From assembly GCA_963457665.1 (NCBI GenBank), contig OY735203.1, forward strand, positions 3,250,001-3,314,000: 64,000 nucleotides of DNA. Direction: 5' to 3'. This document shows positions 21,841 through 34,345 of the stretch, piece by piece. A program made the position numbers and the translations under genes. Below the pieces are notes generated by a model that saw only the letters and a list, made by a program, of their open reading frames with translations, did not search any database and was not told the DNA's origin. Within the stretch, counting starts at the first letter, position 1. The number at the start of each line of letters is the position of its first letter. This DNA is from Thysanoteuthis rhombus. Its lineage: Eukaryota > Mollusca > Cephalopoda > Oegopsida > Thysanoteuthidae.

Positions 21841-23228
21841 AGAGTGGCAATTAATCCTCTTTAAAAACAATTTTGATTAAACGCAATCTGATTTTTATCA
21901 ATCTGTCTATTTATCTATCTATTTAGTCATTATATCAATTCTTTTTTACAGCAATCACCGCACCTTAGGGCGGATATTTAGTTACAATAATTGAAAACAA
22001 AGAAAATAATCAAATCTTATGTTGCTTAGAGAATCCTTGTGAATATATGCTTTTGTAAACTTTTAGAGGAAAAATTCCATTAAGCCATTCAAGCATTTAG
22101 TATTTTATTGATCTTATCCCATTTTACTTTTTAAAAAAATTGTCCAAATACCTAAAGTAAACGTAACTATCGAGTGACACTTTTAAGGCTGTAAGTTTTC
22201 GCTTCGTAATTTGTGCAACGTACGGCAAAGTTGGCCTTTTCCAATTGTATAAGACTGAATGAATTCATTGCCAGTGATTTCCTTGTCCAAAATATTTTTC
22301 CACAGGGTCAAGCAAGAAAAGAAAAGGTAGTATTCAAATGCTGATTAAGGTTTGTTCTTGTTGAACCCATACTACTAATTCTTGAATTGTTAATGACACA
22401 CTACAATTGACTGGTTACTCAAGGAATTGGTAGCTGTTTGAACCACAGAGGCACTTCTAAGATTGTACAGAAGATGGCACTTTTGGCGTTTCTATGATTC
22501 TAATAACTTTAAAAAAACAAACAATATGAATTATTAATTCTATTACTATTTGGTAAATATTTAGGACATAGCAAAGTATTATGAAATTAAAGCGTTTGAA
22601 GGGTTACAAAAGTATTAAATTTTGAAATAAATTTATGATATGTTTTAATTGTTTAAGTGTCACCAGGATAGTGTTTGTCAGAAGTTCCGGGAAAACCAGT
22701 CTGATCAGAAAACTGCAGTCAAACTTCCAGATACTGAAATCGTTCAGGGGAGATAAATCTGCTGGAAATAGTTGCACAATATTGCAGTTATCAGATGCAC
22801 AATCAGTGCACATTTTAAGTGACGAGCAATTAAACTTGCATCGCTGCAACTTTTATCCGATTAGAGCTAAAAACTATTGCCACCTCAACTTTATTCTGTC
22901 GCCCAATTAAAACAAGAGAAAAATCATTAAATCGGCGTTAAATACAGATTAGACTTTAATGAAGATTATAATAGAAAAAAAAGGTCGTCAAATATTTGTT
23001 AGTTGCTCAATTTCCATTTAATCTAAAAAAATTGAATACCACAGATTATCTTATAATCCCGAGTAAATGCACAATGTTATCAACCTAAATTTTTTCTAGC
23101 ATTCTTCATGGTCGCACACTTTAGTTTAATTTGTTTATACGTTAATTGCCAAACGCCAATTTGTGTGTGTGTGCTTTTTCTATGTGCGTCGACTGAACGT
23201 GGATGTTGCTTTCTTTTGAATGAAATGA
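21841..23228. other. intergenic; contains repeat E copy 2
   Basis: AT-rich sequence with a short TCTA run (about 21904-21925). The plus frame 22635-22910 (91 codons) and minus frame 22604-22849 are open over the same stretch but show no recognisable protein. Confidence 0.4.
22255..22370 (+). repeat. dispersed repeat E, copy 2
   Basis: attcattgccagtgatttcc (22263-22282), tcaagcaagaaaagaaaagg and gtttgttcttgttgaaccca align with 16660-16780. Confidence 0.35.
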
Positions 23229-24107
23229 TCAGCTTAGTGCAAAAATAATTGCAGTTTTCGTTATTTTAAACTTTTGTGCTTACTTTTTGAATAAACTATT
23301 ATTTAACTATGTTTATGGAATATACATTTTAATGTAGGAATTCCGCTCTATTTTGGCTAAATGTTTTCTTTTCTCAATTTATTCTGTTTATTTGAGCCTG
23401 TCAGATCAAAGATAGAGGGAGCGAATTCGGTCAGTTTTGTTGAATGCATTCAAAATTGGGTGTAAATCAGCGGAAACTGCGCACAGTATGAACAAAGTAT
23501 TTGACAAGGGGGTCGTCAATGAACGTGCAGCTCAACTTTGGTTCCTAAAATTTTGAAACAGAGACGAAAGCCTTGAAGACGAAGACGTCTTCCGGTGATC
23601 GACGACATCCAATTGATGATCATAATGGAGGAAGATCAACGCAAAGCAACGTGAGAAGTTGCAGAGGAACTAACAATTGACCATTCAACAGTTGTTCGAT
23701 ATTTGTACCAAATTTGAAGAGCAGAAATGTGCGACAAGTCACGCAGTGAACCTAAATGAAAAGCTGAGAAGCAAAAAAAAGCTCGTTCGTCACTCTAATG
23801 AAATTGAATGAACTATCATACGAAGCTCTTCCTCGTCCAGCTTACTCATTGGACCTCTTTCCGACCAACTACCACTTTTTTAAACATTTCGACCACTTTC
23901 TATCAGGAAAGGTCTTCAGCAACCAAGCAGCAGCTTGAAAAGTCTTCGGAAAATTCTATGCTTATGGAATAAATGGACTTGTAACTAGCTGGCAAAAATA
24001 TGCAAATTCTGAATATTCTCATTTTGATTAATAACTTTTATTCTAATTTGAGATATACTGCTTCAAGTTGATGACGTAAAACTGCAATAATTTTTGCACT
24101 AACCTAA
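23229..24107 (+). mobile_element. mariner element with both terminal repeats, internally deleted
   Basis: The left end TTAGTGCAAAAATAATTGCA (from 23234) and the complement of the right end at 24078-24102 are matching terminal inverted repeats, of the type seen in Hsmar1-like mariners. Between them lie decayed transposase pieces: EVAEELTIDHSTVVRY (about 23651-23702), the DNA-binding helix region, and YSLDLFPTDYHFFKHF (about 23845-23892), which contains the last catalytic aspartate of a DD34D transposase, followed by LSGKVFSNQAA. About 880 bases remain where an intact mariner has about 1.3 kb; the missing part is the central catalytic region. Stops and frameshifts occur throughout. It cannot encode transposase but retains ends. 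Confidence 0.88.
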
Positions 24108-24189
24108 TATGTTCATAATCAGGAAAACGACTGAAAATAAATTTTGTCCCAAATTCAGAATATTACGTGTCCAGTGATCAAGAGAATAC

Positions 24190-24480
24190 GAAATTTGTCC
24201 GGAAAGTATCCATCCATTTTAAATATCTTGAGTACGGTTTGTGCGAATTCAACAATCAATGAAAGCATTCTTGTTGTGCATGCATGAAGAGACATTCTCC
24301 CTTGCAGTTACTCAGTCGGCAGTTAGAAGCCATTGAGCAAGCTTGTGTATGACTGTCGCGTCCACAATGCACGAGCCGGCCCATTTTTCATGTCTTGTGT
24401 ACGGTTTTCTTCTGATAAAAATTACATCACTCGGGACTGTCAGTCCCCTCTATAATCTGGATTAGGCTCATAGCGACATC
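24190..24480. mobile_element. possible 5' end of a second mariner-type element
   Basis: TTTGTCCGGAAAGTATCCAT (24196-24215) looks like a mariner-type terminal sequence and is followed by unusually GC-balanced DNA. No transposase motif could be read with confidence, and no second terminal repeat was found before the LINE at 24700. Weak call. Confidence 0.2.
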
Positions 24481-24699
24481 TGGCTTTTCGCTGTTGGAAG
24501 CGAGATTTCAAACCGTCGTCAAGATCAAGAAGGACTTGACCAGTCAGCTGATGGAGATCGCGATAGAGAACGTTACTGACTGTTTTTGAAAAGTGGAAGG
24601 AACGTAGGAAGGTGGCATTGTCCTCGGTAGGCTGTTTCTTAGTTAATATAGAATGGCTGTATCTAATTTTCAAATTTCTTATTCCCAAACAGACCTCGT

Positions 24700-25170
24700 G
24701 TGTGAAACGACTCTTGAATGGTCCCAGAACTGAAAACCCTCCCATACGAAGACAGACTTCAAACATTAAAACTAATTACACTAGAAAAAAGAAGAATGAA
24801 ACGCATTACAAATATCTTTAAAAAATGGAAGGAACACATAACATCGCAACAAAAGGTTCCTCACAATGAAAAGAGACACAACAAAATCGATAAAGTTCGC
24901 AAAAAACGCTAGAATAATCTTCTTTTCTCAAAGAATAATAAACAACTGGAACTTATCAATACAGCACGGACCAGCTATTCTAATAACGAAAACAGTAAAC
25001 AACTTCGAGAACAAATATGAAAAATACACGCAGCATAAAAAAAACGGCAAAAATGTTGAAGTAGAGATAGACACAAACACTATAAAAGCAATACACAGCA
25101 TTTTTGCTCGCAATTTTTTCACGCACTTAAATGTGTTTCATGCTACTAGGCCAGTATATTGATGAATAAT
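24700..25170 (+). mobile_element. LINE (CR1/jockey-like) RT C-terminal fragment
   Basis: The plus strand carries the conserved end of a non-LTR RT different from the other LINEs here. Frame 24718-24912 reads ENLPYED-type sequence (LKTLPYEDRLQTLKLITLEKR), where an R-R residue pair and a G-D step normally follow. After a frameshift, frame 24866-25162 reads IIFFSQRIINNWN (about 24911-24950) and KTVNNFENKYEKY (about 24985-25025), the usual FFSQRVVNxWN..SVNSFK motif at the very C-terminus. The upstream RT is absent. The minus frame 24440-24766 is antisense to part of it. Confidence 0.82.
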
Positions 25171-26639
25171 GGATATGAATAAAGCACGAATAAAGTACTG
25201 TTGACGCAAACGTAAGCATATCGAATCAGTGTAGCCCCACAAATGGTCGACCAACCTGTTAAATGGACTACAGATTCTCTTCTAGTTGAGTGTCCAAGTC
25301 AACGCGTGTGTCTTCGGGCGTACTTTGTCCCATTTTTGGGGCGACAACCTCGAAGATCAGAACACCACGAGGCGCTACTTAGAATTCCTTTTTTCTTCAA
25401 TGAAGTTCTTTTTGGAATCTCTTATGGTCATTTTGGGACCAAAAGCGTCCAGATCTTGAACCGGCATTGATAAAATATCTAGACAATTTTATATATGATA
25501 TTGATAATTAGTTCTGGTAAGGTGACTCATTTATGTGAGGTACGGATATTTTTTAAGCTTTTAAGTAGTGATCGGGTAAACTGTAAATGAATCATATATC
25601 TATATAAAAGACAAACAGTCAGCTGCAGATTTTGTAAAACCTGAAAGCTTATACAAAATATCACAGGTTTTGCTTTCCTGTTACTACTGTTTTATCGCTT
25701 ATCTCCTCGGAACAAAATCAAGTTCCTTTGCATTTTGCTATACCCTAACTAAACAGTAAGCGATACGAAAAAGTGTATTTGTATTGTAAAATTTAAGTTG
25801 GTTGCACAGTTCCCAGTAGATCACCAGTCCTACAAAGTTTTGTATAATTTTGTCTAAGTAGGCGTAATAATAATTAACACTGAAAAATGATCGGAAAAAT
25901 AGGAAACGCATTCCATTGGAGACTGATTATATGTTGATAACAATAAGAAAACAATAGTAACAATAATAATAACAATAATGATAATATGAACATGATTGTG
26001 CAGAGAGCACCTGAAGAGAGAAACTGGGTTGCTCTTTGCATGTTAACTGCCAGAGCAGAGGCTGTTAGTTGATGCTCCGCTTCTTTAACTAAAATTTCGA
26101 GTAGTAACTAATTTATAATCCTTTTCAAAAACTCAATCTACTAAAGAACAACCGTGAGCGATGTATTTATTTTCTTCCACTTTTTGGCTTCCTTCTCTGC
26201 GGAATGCTAGCCTCTTGTATTTGACAACATCCAGAATATAGAGAAAGCAATAAGAAGCGATCACTGCTGGAAAAATAGTGGCAAATTTGATTTCATTGAA
26301 TAACATTGACATTCCTTTGTGTGCCAAGTGAATCAATAACAAGGACATCAGTAGTGAAGTATTTTGTCAAAGAAAAATCAACGTGTATTTGGGAGTGTTA
26401 GGAAACATACACTCTACATAATTAGATAAGATCACTATATATATATATTTACGTACTTTACGTGCTCTACCCTCTGGGCGATTATTAGTCATGGTATATG
26501 GGAATGTTACTTTAAAATATTTCATCAGATCATAGATGTCTGATGTGAATCGATCCTGCGTCCGACTGGACAAATTTTATTTACATAGATATGAATATAA
26601 ATCCATGTCGTCTTAAATTAAAACTGATATAAAGTGAGC
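25171..26639. other. intergenic, nothing recognised
   Basis: The frame 25243-25470 (75 codons) is open over a GC-richer patch but unrecognised; it may be LINE 3' flanking DNA. A short AATAAT run lies at about 25955-25985. Confidence 0.4.
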
Positions 26640-26995
26640 TAGTTCATTTCGAGGTTGTACTCGTTTTATTGATGACTTATGTTCTCTTAATGACGGAAAA
26701 AGGTTTGAAAAATAGAAGTATTTACCTTAAGGATCTTAATCTAAAATGTCAGGATAAAAGAATGCGAACAACATTCCTGGATTCGAGTATTAAAATCGAG
26801 GATGGAATGTTAGATAAACAAGACTCATTTCCATTCTGTATCACACATGTGCCATTTAGAACAAATAGTATTCCATCTTATATAGTTTACGGAATAATAC
26901 TATCAGAATGTTTAAGAACGGTTCAAGCTACTCTTGGATTTATTCATTTTATACCGAATTTTCTTTCTTCAGTCGTAAGAATGATCAATTAATGC
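26640..26995 (+). mobile_element. reverse-transcriptase-like fragment with F-I-D-D motif
   Basis: At about 26658-26711 one frame reads CTRFIDDLCSLNDGKRFE. F-I-D-D fits an RT catalytic box, and the IDDLCSLND context is typical of an RT-like family common in mollusc genomes. A frameshift moves the rest into frame 26669-26992, which continues YLKDLNLKCQDKRMRTTFLD, then DKQDSFPFCITHVPFRTNSI, PSYIVYGIILSECLRTVQAT and a tail ending VVRMIN. This order (IDD block, T-T-F-L-D, D-K-R-D-F-F, S-N-I-P-S) matches that family. The clade (Penelope-like or other) is uncertain. It is truncated at both ends and frameshifted. Confidence 0.7.
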
Positions 26996-27899
26996 GGTAA
27001 AATAAGTAAGATTTTTTGATAATTTAGTAAAGCGATGAGTAGATATGCTCATCCCTTCAAAAGTTATCAGTTTGAACATGATGAAATGACAAAGAAAATT
27101 TAAGGATGTGTTATCGAGTGTATGAAAATAGAATAAATGAATAATTCATATCTTGATAAATATATGTGTACATTTGTCAAGAGAATTGGGTAATCAGAAG
27201 AGATGGGTCTAGTCTTTATCAGTGTGAAAGATCATTGAATTGACTACAGCCTGTGAAAGGGAAAAACATTTGGCTCTAGTCCATTTGTCTGACTGATAGG
27301 TAGTTAGGTGGGTTGAGAGATCAAACAAGGAATTCTATGTAACCAATTGTCTCAATGTATTAATGGAATCGCCCATTGATGTGTTACTACTGGCTAGAAA
27401 GTGGTTTTATTTTGTTTCATTAATGTATATAAAATAATTAGTTGGATAATTCTTGGAAAAAAATTGTTGGAAGCGAGATGGTATACGACGTGGAGAAATT
27501 ATCTTTAAGGCATGTGGGAAAAATTGTCAAATTCTTTGGTTGAATATGATGGAAGAAAATCAACTCGAAGAAGTTTTCAATGTTATTAGTATCCTTAAAA
27601 ATGATATCATAAGTCGGTTTGCATGCAGGTTGCGGTTAAAACCAACACAACAGATTTATCATTTACATTGGTGAACACACGATAGAAGTGAAACAAACAA
27701 GAAATTATATCTGTGTTATACTTACTGATCCATCATCATTAGATACGTTTTTGGGGCATCTTACTCAAGTAAGCTCTGCCTCAAAGAAATGACGGATGTG
27801 TAGTATAAAATAATATCCATACGCAATACAATATGATAATACCCCACAAACTAAGTGTACGACATAAGCTATATATCAAAAGCATAGCTGCAAGCGAGT
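26996..27899. other. intergenic, nothing recognised
   Basis: AT-rich. The plus frame 27453-27674 (73 codons) is unrecognised. Confidence 0.35.
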
Positions 27900-28100
27900 T
27901 GGTTTTTGATAAACACATTTACATGTACTACCATAATAATAAAATATATGTAAGAGAAGAAAAAAGTACTGTTGAGAAGCACATAAACAACACTGACATA
28001 TATTGGGAAAGAGTGACTGTAGTGATACAAAAACATTTTGGAAAAAATTGTTCAATGTTTTTCGTGTTTTAAGCTGTAAAGCTTTCTAGACTCTCGCTCT

Positions 28101-28103
<3 letters not shown>
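27900..28103 (+). repeat. dispersed repeat D, copy 2
   Basis: This matches 8148-8312: ctaccataataataaaatat (27928-27947), cactgacatatattgggaaa (27991-28010), then ttctagactctcgctctct before a (TA)n array. Both copies sit at the left of a long TA array. Confidence 0.55.

Positions 28104-28163
<60 letters not shown>
28104..28163. repeat. (TA)n microsatellite
   Basis: About 60 bases of TA directly attached to repeat D. Confidence 0.95.
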
Positions 28164-28164
<1 letters not shown>

Positions 28165-29699
28165 TGTTATGTAAACTTCTTAAAACGTTGAAAACATGTA
28201 TTCTATAGATCAAATCTTATGTAGTCTGAAACTATCCTCTGTCCCATAGAACATTTTTAATCCAATCAGTATTACTTCCACGTAATATTCTATAACTATT
28301 AGAAAATTTGATATAAGGATCTATCAGTATGTAATTTAGTCATACTTGTGCTTATATTTGTATTTTTTTGAAATATTGAGTGCTTCGTCTCTTCCAGTAA
28401 AGCTCTGTTTTGGGAGTGTACGTCTTCATAGAATCATATATTATGTTGTCCCACATGGAATAGGCGTTCATGAAAGGAAAATTAAGAACAGTTTAGATGT
28501 ACACAAGCCTGGTTCTTTAATCAAAATAAGCTCCAAGTATTTGTATTCTCTATCAGACTTTAGGTGTAAAGTATTCCTATTAATATTTGTGTCTTTTGAA
28601 GTTGCAAATCGTTGAAACGCTGTCATTACAACCTCTGCGTATAGAAAGTTCAAGGAACTCGAATTGGTGATAATCTGTTGGTGACAAAGAAGGTCTAAGA
28701 ACTTTGAACTCATACAAAAAAAGAAAAAAAAATAGTTCGATTCCTTTTCAGAAAAGCATCAACAAAAATTATATGTTATCTTTTCAAATCTGAGATGATG
28801 AATCGTAAACATAGAATTTAAAAGAAAGCTCATGTTTCATAATCATTTGGATACGTATAACTACTTTTTTTGTTTCAGAATTTGTCGAAACTGTTAACAT
28901 AAAGACAAATGCAAAAAGCCATTTCAACAAAATATATGCAAATATATAAAAAATAACTGTGTCATTAAAAGACAGCTGTTTCATTGTATTACAACTCTTC
29001 AATTTGGATACAGATTATCCATTATCCCCTCCAGTACCACGAAGTAGAATCGAAACCTAGGATCAGAACCTTCGCTTCAGACCCAGAGACCCTACCCCTG
29101 CCCTATGGAGAACTGGACCGAATTGAGCGAAATATTTTACTTGCACACAATTCCTCATCCACTGGAGTGCTCCATTCCAGACTTGAAAGAGCACTGATGT
29201 AGCAGCCCATAGTAGACGAGTTGCCCTACCCAGACGAGCGAACAATCTAGATGAAAACCACTCATGCAAACAGGCAAGTTTCAGGAATGGTTTCTCACAA
29301 TCGGCAATCAACACATAGTAGGTTCACTGATTGAAAAAAAAAACCCTTGCAACCTGCAACATAGTACTCTGTTTGGTTTCTGCTGATCATAAATTAATTT
29401 GACTTACCAGAATACACGACAATCTCGAAGCAATCTTATAAACAAAAATGATGTGCATATGCATTGTATCAAAAGTGGGGCACTCGGTACTCTTCTCAGG
29501 CTGGACAAAAGAAGAACTTTAAGGGATGGATTGACGGATCAAAATATTAAAGATAATGTATCTTATTTGCGTTGCATATTCCAGTGGAGGTTTAAGAAAG
29601 GATTGCATCTACAATTCACACATGTTTCCCACTCACAGCTTTATCCGTGACCTCTTGAATGGGAACTAAGAAAAATTTTCAGCTAACCTGACGCATCTC
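28164..29699. other. intergenic, nothing recognised
   Basis: AT-rich, with a GC-richer patch at 29040-29310 that is open on both strands (72 codons plus, 83 codons minus) without recognisable protein. A B-box-like GGTTTCGATTC lies on the minus strand at about 29049-29060. Confidence 0.4.
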
Positions 29700-29975
29700 T
29701 CACCGAAAGCATATCATCTGAAAAGAAAAGATAGTCTATCTAAAATTATCTAAAAGACACCAGCACAAAATATGGGCATTGTTGGTCTATAATTTTGAAG
29801 AAACAAAACAACGCGTTTTAGATGGTGCCTAGTTGCCAATGTTGTAGCCCCCAAAATGTGACCAGTGGTGCCCGGGGTCTGACAAAAAGACAAATAAACG
29901 GAGGGAGAGAGGAAAATCTGTACCCCTATTGGCTGGTTGGTCGGGTGGAACATTTGTTGGGCTACGGTGATTGGA
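29700..29975 (+). repeat. dispersed repeat A, copy 2
   Basis: It begins with ATCTGAAAA/ATCTAAAA units, then aatatgggcattgttggtct (29769-29788), gttgtagccc (29841-29850), aatgtgaccagtggtgcccg (29855-29874) and cccctattggctggttggtc (29923-29942). These occur in the same order as in copies 1 and 3. Confidence 0.6.
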
Positions 29976-30214
29976 TAAGTTACAGTATGATTTGGGGATC
30001 CGGACCAACTATTCCATTAAAGTAAGAGGACCTGATCTGATGGTTGTAAACAGGAGAAATGTTTACAAACGAAAACATGCAGAATATTTTTCAAATAATA
30101 ATAACCTTTATGTAGGAATACCAGTGTCACCAAATTTGTTTATATGTGTGTTTGTCCACATCACAATGGAAACGTAAATTTCAACCCCCCTGCTTCTCCT
30201 TTTAAAACTGATTC
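29976..30214. other. spacer, nothing recognised
   Basis: Short stretch between repeat A copy 2 and a purine tract; no recognisable content. Confidence 0.3.
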
Positions 30215-30320
30215 CAGAGAGGAAGAGAGTGAGACTTACGAAGAAAAAGAAGAAAGGAAAGAAGAAGAAAGGGTAAAATAAAAAGAAGATGAAGAAGAGG
30301 AAGAGGAAAAAAGAATTTAC
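30215..30320. repeat. purine-rich (GAA) tract
   Basis: GAAGAAAGGAAAGAAGAAG-type A/G sequence. Confidence 0.8.
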
Positions 30321-30889
30321 AAAATCCGACATGACATTTCAGTAAAGACTGACCATGTAATAAAAGCAAATATTACTCCTAAAAATAATGATAAATAATA
30401 TCTTTATTATTATTGTGACGTCATTTGATGTCCATGTTATTCACTGTTGAGCAGTTAATCTCGACAAGTTAATCCGCTTAAGTGATTCGATAGATAATAC
30501 ACTCATCCAGCATGTTTGTAAATTATCCAAAATGAGTAATTTCACCTTAGTTTTAGCAAATTAAAGAGAAAAAAATACAACAATATGAACGCCTCAACTC
30601 ACCATTATTACCACTCTTATTACTCACATACCGGCTTTGGCAGAGGTACTGACATCTATAGATAGCATTTGAGGCACTTTTCAAATAATTTTGCCAACAA
30701 TGATAATCAGCTGTGAATAAGTTGTTTCTTTGTACCAAGCATCGCCTCCTAATTGGCATCAAATATGGTCATGATTTATCAATTAAAAATGGATCTAGCA
30801 CAAGAAGGTCTGGGTCATCCAGTGGGTATCAAATTGAGTATATTGGTAATATTCTCACTTTGCAGAAATGATCATCATAGCCCGAGCGT
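30321..30889. other. intergenic, nothing recognised
   Basis: AT-rich; contains a single full TGACGTCA palindrome at about 30416-30423 (CRE-like), without promoter context. Confidence 0.35.
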
Positions 30890-31190
30890 TTATCTGGACT
30901 GAATATCTGAAAGAAATATCTAAATTCATCTAAGAAAGATAGATCCTTTATCTAGAAGAATAAATGAAGGGTATTGTTGTTCCTCAAACAGCACTTTAAA
31001 AAAAAAAGTGAAACAAATAAAAAGAAACGTTTTCAAATGGTACCTAGTGGTTTACTCATGCGAATTTCAAGGTTGTAGATCCCTAAATGTGACCTAGAGC
31101 GCCCGGCACATTCATTGATAGACACTTGAGCAGACACATAAACAAAGACGATTAAAGAGAGAAGAAACTTTATCTTATTTGCTAACCACT
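30890..31190 (+). repeat. dispersed repeat A, copy 3
   Basis: ATCTGAAAGAAATATCTAAA-type units, then gaagggtattgttgttcctc (30966-30985), ggttgtagat (31071-31080) and aatgtgacctagagcgcccg (31086-31105). It shares atggtacctagtgg (31037-31050) with copy 2 (atggtgcctagttg, 29822-29835). Only about 0.9 kb separates it from copy 2, in the same orientation. Confidence 0.6.
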
Positions 31191-31753
31191 GCTCCTCGGT
31201 GTGGCATTATAATATGCTCTAAAGAGATTTTTTCACACACAAAACCCCAAGTCTGGGGCAACCAATGCAGATTGAACTCAATAATGCAATTATGGTCTGC
31301 AAGACCAACTGCTCTGTAGTAGAACACTCAAGTTGAGTTCCTAGTGCAGATCGAACTAAAGTGAATAACTAGCAAACCATTGCATTTCTGGGAAATCCCC
31401 CAAAGACATTTTTACCGAACATCAATACGACTTGGACGCTAACGTAACAACAACAACAACATCAACAAAAAAGGACAATAACAACACTGCCAAAATATTG
31501 CAGAAGAAAATTGGAAAAAGACGAAAATCTTGGTCTAAACTCACCGCATACAACAAATATAGTCAAGTATTTCGGTATTCATAATTTATGCATGTGTCCA
31601 AACTTTTTTAAAATTGTTTTCTTGGACAATACGCTTGAGGGAAACTGATACATATTCCCAGTATGGAAGCATGCTGGGGACATTTCAGAAAATGTCATCT
31701 TGATTTATGCCACTACTTGGATACAGGGTCAATTATGAAAGTTTACATTTGGG

Positions 31754-31756
<3 letters not shown>
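31191..31756. other. intergenic with duplicated B-box-like motif
   Basis: gcagattgaactcaata (about 31268-31284) and gcagatcgaactaaagt (about 31345-31361) repeat at about 77 bases; on the minus strand both read GTTCRATCTGC, like a Pol III B box. A short CAA run lies near 31447-31466. No gene seen. Confidence 0.4.

Positions 31757-31831
<75 letters not shown>
31757..31831. repeat. (TA)n microsatellite
   Basis: About 75 bases of TA. Confidence 0.95.
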
Positions 31832-31833
<2 letters not shown>

Positions 31834-32170
31834 CTGTTCAAATATATGTGAAGTGAGAAAGTATTACAAAATCGAAAAAATGAAACAATAAATCAGCAAT
31901 AATTTCACTGATAGGTATGCAATAATCTGAGCGTTTGAAAATTGAATTAAGCTGATACCCTAACCCATCTGTAATATACTCCTATGAATTAAAGAAATGT
32001 GAGATTTTCTCTAGAATTTCAAGAATAATTCGGATTTATATGATTAGGTTCATAGCGAAATATTAAGACGAGGAGATGTTTAAATTTAGCTCATAAGGAA
32101 AATAACTACCGAAGGAAAAGTTAAGAGATAAAATCCCCCCTAATTGTTGAATAAAAACTTGTACACTATA
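31832..32170. other. intergenic, nothing recognised
   Basis: AT-rich spacer between two arrays. Confidence 0.35.

Positions 32171-33547
<1,377 letters not shown>

Positions 33548-33627
<80 letters not shown>
33548..33627. repeat. compound (CA)n(TA)n microsatellite
   Basis: CA at 33548-33575, TA at 33576-33627. Confidence 0.95.
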
Positions 33628-33629
<2 letters not shown>

Positions 33630-34024
33630 AACGATGTGATTAAATATCATCAACAACGGAAAAATGTTTCTATTTTTCGTATTCTAACAAATTGAAGAAA
33701 ACATTTTGAACCAAACACACACGCTCACACGCACCCGCCACACATACATACACAGAAAGAGGGAGAAAGAGGGGGGTTGGGGGAGAGATGGTGATAAGAC
33801 AGTCAATAGGTGTATAGCATAATAGAGTTATTATTCTTATTTAGCAACTAAATTTCGACATGAACTTCTCACTTTATATTGGACTATCTAGTGTTTTGCC
33901 CCTAACGCCCCATGTTAACTTGAAAAATCCCCCCCAACTAAACATTCGCTTCCTTCGAGTCATATTGCCCTCACTGAGAAAGTGCACATTATCTGATGTC
34001 ATTAGCCAACTAAATACTCACATA
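33628..34024. other. spacer with CA- and G-rich patches
   Basis: Degenerate CACACGC sequence (33715-33752), then a G-rich patch (gaggggggttgggggagaga, 33770-33789). The plus frame 33860-34132 runs antisense into the LINE that follows and is not a gene. Confidence 0.45.
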
Positions 34025-34345
34025 AAGTTATCATCAATCTTTATTTGGCTGCTGTTGGACATAGATCTTTCCCAGGATTCGCCAGACCTCTCGATCATGT
34101 GTGTCACAGAGTCAATATTTGAAATTGGTTAGTTCATTTCTCTTGTATTCGGCAAGCCTTGGGTTCGCATATGATCTGTGGGGACCCACGCTGTGAGTTG
34201 CGATGTTCATTGGTTGTCTGTCATTCTTGCAACATGACCAGCCCATTGTCATTTGAGTTTTTTAATGGATTTTATGATGTCTCGGACTCCTATTTTTTCC
34301 CTAATGTATTGTGCTGTCTTGTGATATCGTGTGCATTTGGAAGCT
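34025..34345 (-). mobile_element. LINE (RTE-like) 3' fragment, copy 6
   Basis: A short TATCATCAATC tail at the left, then the complement of the conserved 3' end (GGACATAGATCTTTCCCAGG, 34057-34076) and of the GHVARM block (gcaacatgaccagcccattg, 34229-34248). Truncated to the last 320 bases. Minus strand. Confidence 0.78.

Noticed and set aside
24440..24766. 108-codon minus frame
   Set aside because: Its first part is antisense to the LINE C-terminus on plus; no domain recognised in the remainder.
30416..30423. TGACGTCA palindrome (CRE), also at 39083
   Set aside because: An 8-base site is expected by chance in 64 kb, and there is no promoter context.
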